A stretch of DNA of 8,969 nucleotides from Acidimangrovimonas sp. (GTDB lineage: Bacteria; Pseudomonadota; Alphaproteobacteria; Rhodobacterales; Rhodobacteraceae): positions 1 to 8,969 of the forward strand of contig JASBUM010000109.1 in the NCBI GenBank assembly GCA_030147905.1. Direction: 5' to 3'. Below are positions 6,266-8,969 of this stretch, piece after piece. The position numbers were made by a program, and so were the translations under genes. Under the pieces are notes generated by a model. It made no database searches. It had not been told where the DNA came from and saw nothing but the letters and a program-made list of their open reading frames with translations. Each line of letters starts with the position of its first letter. Position 1 is the stretch's first letter.

Positions 6266-6865
6266 TCAGAGCTTTCCCGCCAGATGGGCGTCGAGATCGT
6301 CCAGCCGGTCCTGCCCCCAGAACCGCTCGTCGCGATCGGTGACGTAGAAGGGAACGCCGAAGGCGCCGCGCGCGACCGCCTCGTCGAGGTTGCGGCTGTA
6401 GGTCTCCGCAGCGGCCATCATGCCGCTGCCGGCAAGGGCGGGGTCGAAGCCGGCACCTTCGAGCATTTCACGAATCACCGATTCGTCGGCAAGGTCGCGG
6501 TCCTCGGCCCAGACCGCGCGACCGATGCCGTGGATCAGCGCCCCCATGTCGCCACCGCCCGCCTCCTGCGCGGCGATGATCGCATAGCAGGCCGGCGCCG
6601 CGTTGAAGGGCCAGAAGGCCGGCTGCGCGTTCAGCGGCAGCCCCGCCTTGATCGACTGGCGGCGCAGCTCCTGCAGCCTGTAGGCCTTGCGGTTCTCGTG
6701 CCGGTCCTTGGGCGCTGTGCCGCCGGTCCGGGTAAACAGCCCGAGGATATCCACCGGACGGTAGCGGATCGTCGCGCCGTGACGCGCCGCGATCTCCTCG
6801 AGACGTGTGCCCGCCAGGTAGACATATGGCGAAAGCGGCGAAAAAAAGTAGTCGATCTTGGGCAT
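6266..6865 (-). CDS. 2-hydroxychromene-2-carboxylate isomerase-like (DsbA / kappa-GST fold)
   Basis: This 199-residue protein matches the 2-hydroxychromene-2-carboxylate isomerase family, which has a thioredoxin fold with a DsbA-like helical insert and uses glutathione as cofactor. Visible hallmarks are [16 protein letters not shown] at the N-terminus (4-19), with the glutathione-contacting serine in the SPY turn, RPVDILGLF (36-44), and the C-terminal GAFGVPFYV (168-175) and [10 protein letters not shown] (182-191). It lacks the CxxC of DsbA. In naphthalene degraders the enzyme isomerises a ring-fission product, but many Proteobacteria carry relatives with no such pathway. ATG at 6865-6863 with AAGGA 9 nt upstream on the minus strand. 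A longer reading frame extends upstream but crosses the promoter and prs, so it was not used. It heads an operon with the alpha/beta hydrolase. Confidence 0.88.
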   Translation of the reverse strand: MPKIDYFFSPLSPYVYLAGTRLEEIAARHGATIRYRPVDILGLFTRTGGTAPKDRHENRKAYRLQELRRQSIKAGLPLNAQPAFWPFNAAPACYAIIAAQEAGGGDMGALIHGIGRAVWAEDRDLADESVIREMLEGAGFDPALAGSGMMAAAETYSRNLDEAVARGAFGVPFYVTDRDERFWGQDRLDDLDAHLAGKL

Positions 6866-6900
6866 TTGCGGTCGTCCTTGTCCCGGCGCGGTTTGCGCAG

Positions 6901-6928
6901 ACCGTAACCGGGTGGTAAGCGGTGTCAA
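6901..6928 (-). promoter_or_regulatory. Probable promoter of isomerase-hydrolase operon (TTGACA / TACGGT)
   Basis: On the minus strand a perfect -35 box TTGACA (6928-6923) is followed after 16 nt by TACGGT (6906-6901), a weak -10 keeping the first TA and final T. This would start transcription near 6894, about 30 nt before the isomerase ATG. It lies in the 106-bp divergent region shared with prs. Confidence 0.55.
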
Positions 6929-6939
6929 CGTCGCGAATC

Positions 6940-6951
6940 CGTCATATGACG
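6940..6951. promoter_or_regulatory. Perfect 12-bp palindrome in the prs leader/promoter region
   Basis: CGTCATATGACG is an exact palindrome that ends 20 bp before the prs ATG and lies just upstream of the divergent TTGACA box. Symmetry and position suit an operator for a dimeric regulator or part of the prs promoter (its CATATG centre). No named regulon motif is recognised. I saw no convincing plus-strand -35/-10 pair for prs. Confidence 0.4.
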
Positions 6952-6971
6952 CCCCATGCAAGGACTGTGCC

Positions 6972-7997
6972 ATGGCCGCATTGAGCGAACCGAAACTGAT
7001 CTCCGGCAATGCCAACCGCAGCCTGGCCACCTCGATCGCCCGGCGGATGTCGATGCATCGCGGCATGTCGGTCGGGCTGGTGGACGCGCGCGTCGAGCGG
7101 TTCAATGACCAGGAGATTTTCGTCGAGGTGTTCGAGAACGTCCGCGGCGAGGATATGTTCATCATCCAGCCGACCTCGAACCCGGCCAATGACAACCTGA
7201 TGGAACTGCTGATCATCGCCGATGCGCTGCGCCGGTCTTCGGCCTCGCGCATCACCGCCGTGATCCCCTATTTCGGCTATGCCCGGCAGGATCGGCGGAC
7301 CAAGGCGCGGACCCCGATCTCGGCCAAGCTGGTCGCCAATCTGATCGTCGAGGCCGGGATCGAGCGGGTTCTGACGCTTGATCTTCACGCAGCACAGATC
7401 CAGGGCTTCTTCGACATTCCGGTGGACAATCTCTATGCCGCACCGGTCTTCGCGCTCGATATCGAGCATCATTTCAACGGCCGGCTCAAGGATGTCACCG
7501 TGGTCTCGCCCGATGTCGGCGGCGTGGGCCGCGCGCGCGAACTGGCGCAGCGGATCGGCTGTGGCCTCGCCATCGTCGACAAGCGCCGCCAACGCCCCGG
7601 CGAGGTGGCGGAAATGACCGTGATCGGGGAGGTCGAGGGCCAGACCTGCATCATCGTCGACGATATCTGCGACACCGCCGGCACGCTGGTGAAGGCGGGC
7701 GATATGCTGCTCGCCAACGGGGCCAAGGAAGTCCACGCCTACATCACCCACGGCGTCCTGTCGGGGCCCGCGGTCGAGCGGATCACCAAATCGAAGATGA
7801 AAAGCCTTGTCATCACCGATTCGATCGAGCCGACGGCGGCCGTAAGGGCAGCAAGCAACATCCGCATCGTGCCGACGGCACCGATGTTCGCACAGGCGAT
7901 CCTGAACATCTGGAACGGCACCTCGGTGTCGTCCCTGTTCGAGGTCGACACGCTGGTGCCGATCTACGAGGGCATGTATTCGCGCCACGCCGGCTGA
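6972..7997 (+). CDS. prs: Ribose-phosphate pyrophosphokinase (PRPP synthetase)
   Basis: This 341-residue enzyme transfers diphosphate from ATP to ribose 5-phosphate to make PRPP, the precursor for purines, pyrimidines, histidine, tryptophan and NAD. The class I signatures are complete: [10 protein letters not shown] near the N-terminus (44-53), [11 protein letters not shown] (99-109), [13 protein letters not shown] (135-147), the catalytic flexible loop DKRRQRPGE (203-211) and the PRPP-binding loop [10 protein letters not shown] (229-238). The ATG at 6972 has AAGGA at 6960-6964 with a 7-nt gap, a strong ribosome binding site that settles the start. Length suits alphaproteobacterial orthologues, slightly longer than the E. 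coli enzyme. It appears to be transcribed alone: the next gene, atpC, is convergent and almost 600 bp away. Confidence 0.97.
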   Translation: MAALSEPKLISGNANRSLATSIARRMSMHRGMSVGLVDARVERFNDQEIFVEVFENVRGEDMFIIQPTSNPANDNLMELLIIADALRRSSASRITAVIPYFGYARQDRRTKARTPISAKLVANLIVEAGIERVLTLDLHAAQIQGFFDIPVDNLYAAPVFALDIEHHFNGRLKDVTVVSPDVGGVGRARELAQRIGCGLAIVDKRRQRPGEVAEMTVIGEVEGQTCIIVDDICDTAGTLVKAGDMLLANGAKEVHAYITHGVLSGPAVERITKSKMKSLVITDSIEPTAAVRAASNIRIVPTAPMFAQAILNIWNGTSVSSLFEVDTLVPIYEGMYSRHAG

Positions 7998-8486
7998 AGG
8001 CGCGCAAGGCGGGCCAGAAAGGCACACTGCCCCCGTCACCGTGGCACCACCAGCCGCGAGAAGTCGCGGGGCGCGCCGCGGCCATCCGCCCGCCACAGCC
8101 GGCCGCACGGGGCAAATGGCGGCGGCGGCCGGACATGACATGACATGAGGACTATGTAGCGGCCCGTCTGGCCTCGGCACGGGCCCAGTTGCGGCACGGC
8201 CGATGACAGCCCATGGAGAGAATCCGCCGAGCGTCAGCCACAAGCGGCCGGCCCTCTTGCGGTCCGCGTCCGCGGACACGATAGGTGAACGCCCGCGCTA
8301 GCGCCCCCCCGGGACACCCCTGCATTGACGCCCCAGCATTCTTGCGTCGCACATGCCGGCCGGATCGCCGCGCGGCCTGCCGATTGCCTGCCCCGGCTGC
8401 GAGAGCCTCCGGCCAAGCGCCTGTCTCGTCGCCGCGGCGGCGGGTACTTCCCTCCCCGGGCAGCCGGAGTCCGACGAACGGCCCCG
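7998..8486. other. Gene-free intergenic region rich in inverted repeats
   Basis: I find no protein, tRNA or known small RNA here. Open frames on both strands are arginine/proline/alanine-rich shadow reading with no family resemblance. Visible structures are hairpins at 8054-8069 (6-bp stem, GAAG loop), 8099-8132 (CCGGCCGC/GCGGCCGG, 18-nt loop), 8161-8185 (GGCCCGT/ACGGGCC, 11-nt loop) and 8262-8277 (GTCCGC/GCGGAC, 4-nt loop), plus the palindrome GCGCTAGCGC at 8295-8304 and a short tandem repeat at 8132-8148. None has a T-tract, so no clear terminator for prs is seen. The region is unusually long for this gene-dense window and could hold an unrecognised RNA or decayed gene. Confidence 0.5.
8132..8148. 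repeat. Three tandem copies of the pentamer GACAT
   Basis: GACAT is repeated three times without mismatch at 8132-8146, followed by a partial fourth unit (GA). It lies directly at the 3' arm of the 8099-8132 hairpin in the non-coding region after prs. A 5-bp period is a possible slippage site. Nothing else about its role can be read. Confidence 0.7.
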
Positions 8487-8517
8487 CGCAAGAAAACGCC
8501 CCGCCGGAGCGGGGCGT
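8487..8517 (-). terminator. Rho-independent terminator of the ATP synthase operon
   Basis: ACGCCCCGC (8496-8504) and GCGGGGCGT (8509-8517) form a perfect 9-bp GC-rich stem with a 4-nt loop. On the minus strand the stem is followed by TTTTCTTGC, the T-tract of an intrinsic terminator. It lies about 55 bp beyond the atpC stop codon. On the plus strand no T-run follows, so it works for the atp transcript and not for prs. Confidence 0.9.
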
Positions 8518-8572
8518 CTGGGGATCGCAGGAAATTCGGGCGGGGCGACGCCGGACGCCCGCGGCAAGAGGT

Positions 8573-8962
8573 TCAGACGCCCACTGTGCCGCGCAGCATC
8601 TGGATGTCGTGGACCAGCTTTCCGGCTGCGTCACGGTCCTCGGGAAGGGCCGCCTCGGCGAGCTTGCGTGCCTCTTCCAGCATCTCGTCAATGATCGTGC
8701 CGGTCGCTTCCTCGATCGGCACGGCACGCTCGGCCAGCACCGTCACCGCGGTGCCGACGATCTCGACGAAACCGCCCGAGACCACGAAGGATTCGAGCCC
8801 GTCGGGCCCGCCCGCAGCGCGCAGCACGCCGGGGCGCAGCGTGGTGACGACCGGCATGTGCCCCGGCATCGCCACCATGTCGCCTTCCGCACCCGGGACC
8901 AGCACCTCGCTTGCCTGGTAGGAGGCAAGCCGGCGCTCGGGGGTGACAAGGTCGAATTGCAT
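8573..8962 (-). CDS. atpC: F1Fo ATP synthase epsilon subunit
   Basis: This 129-residue protein is the epsilon subunit of the central stalk of F1, which couples rotation of the c-ring and gamma to catalysis. The N-terminal beta-sandwich carries the family pattern MQFDLVTPER (1-10), VLVPGAEGDMVAMPGHMPVVTTLRPG (20-45) and FVVSGGFVEIVG (59-70). After about residue 80 comes a helical C-terminal part (EEATGTIIDEMLEEARKLAEAAL). The length is in the normal bacterial range. In related alphaproteobacteria inhibition of ATP hydrolysis is attributed to a separate zeta subunit instead of epsilon; no zeta gene is in view. The ATG is at 8962-8960, only seven bases from the right edge, so atpD should lie just beyond. 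A strong terminator follows downstream, marking this as the last gene of the atp operon. Confidence 0.95.
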   Translation of the reverse strand: MQFDLVTPERRLASYQASEVLVPGAEGDMVAMPGHMPVVTTLRPGVLRAAGGPDGLESFVVSGGFVEIVGTAVTVLAERAVPIEEATGTIIDEMLEEARKLAEAALPEDRDAAGKLVHDIQMLRGTVGV

Positions 8963-8969
8963 CGTGTTG

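Noticed and set aside
6942..8279. 445-codon minus-strand open frame across prs and the following gap
   Set aside because: It is mainly antisense to prs, which has complete motifs and a strong ribosome binding site. The part in the gap (8000-8279) shows no recognisable similarity.
7998..8486. tRNA, SRP RNA or other known small RNA gene in the gap after prs
   Set aside because: No T-loop GTTCGAAT-type sequence, no cloverleaf pairing and no SRP tetraloop core was seen on either strand.
8152..8727. Minus-strand open frame covering the gap and part of atpC
   Set aside because: It overlaps atpC in another frame, reads through the intrinsic terminator hairpin and is Arg/Ala-rich without motifs.
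1..8969. CRISPR array, insertion sequence, phage or defence system
   Set aside because: No regularly spaced repeats, no transposase or integrase, and no terminal inverted repeats. All recognised genes are housekeeping or general metabolic types with uniform composition.

Overview
The window is GC-rich and reads as a housekeeping stretch of an alphaproteobacterial chromosome, most likely Rhodobacteraceae (the Rhodobacter/Rhodovulum/Paracoccus group). This rests on the protein types: a family II Mn-dependent pyrophosphatase, an alphaproteobacterial-type class IIA HAD protein (TIGR01459-like), a UPF0260/YcgN-like protein, a 341-residue PRPP synthetase and an alphaproteobacterial F1 epsilon subunit. 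The placement is inferred from memory of these families; no search was run. I see no mobile element, phage gene, CRISPR array, tRNA or rRNA.

Layout. At the left edge is the 5' end of groES on the minus strand, with a canonical promoter (TTGACT-N17-TAGATC) and a perfect CIRCE element (the HrcA operator). A divergent control region of about 300 bp follows, holding a tight G-quadruplex-type motif and a good promoter for ppaC (GTGACA-N17-TATAAA). On the plus strand come ppaC, a HAD-family gene split by an in-frame amber codon, a PhaJ/MaoC-type enoyl-CoA hydratase behind an AT-rich island, ribF, a ycgN-like gene and a threonine-aldolase-like gene that overlaps ycgN by one base. Two minus-strand genes, a 2-hydroxychromene-2-carboxylate isomerase-like protein and an alpha/beta hydrolase, form a tight operon whose 3' end overlaps the aldolase by 11 bp. 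Divergent from that operon is prs (PRPP synthetase). A gene-free region of about 490 bp separates prs from the convergent atpC, the last gene of the ATP synthase operon, which ends in a clear Rho-independent terminator.

How the genes fit together. ppaC removes pyrophosphate, prs makes PRPP for nucleotides, ribF makes FMN and FAD, atpC belongs to ATP synthase and groES to protein folding. These are core functions, not one dedicated pathway. The isomerase/hydrolase pair looks like a small catabolic or thiol-related accessory operon of unknown substrate.

I do not find a novel multi-gene system. The points most worth checking are the amber codon at 1966-1968, which splits an otherwise intact HAD gene exactly before a methionine codon, and the AT-rich repeat island at 2280-2342 upstream of the phaJ-like gene.
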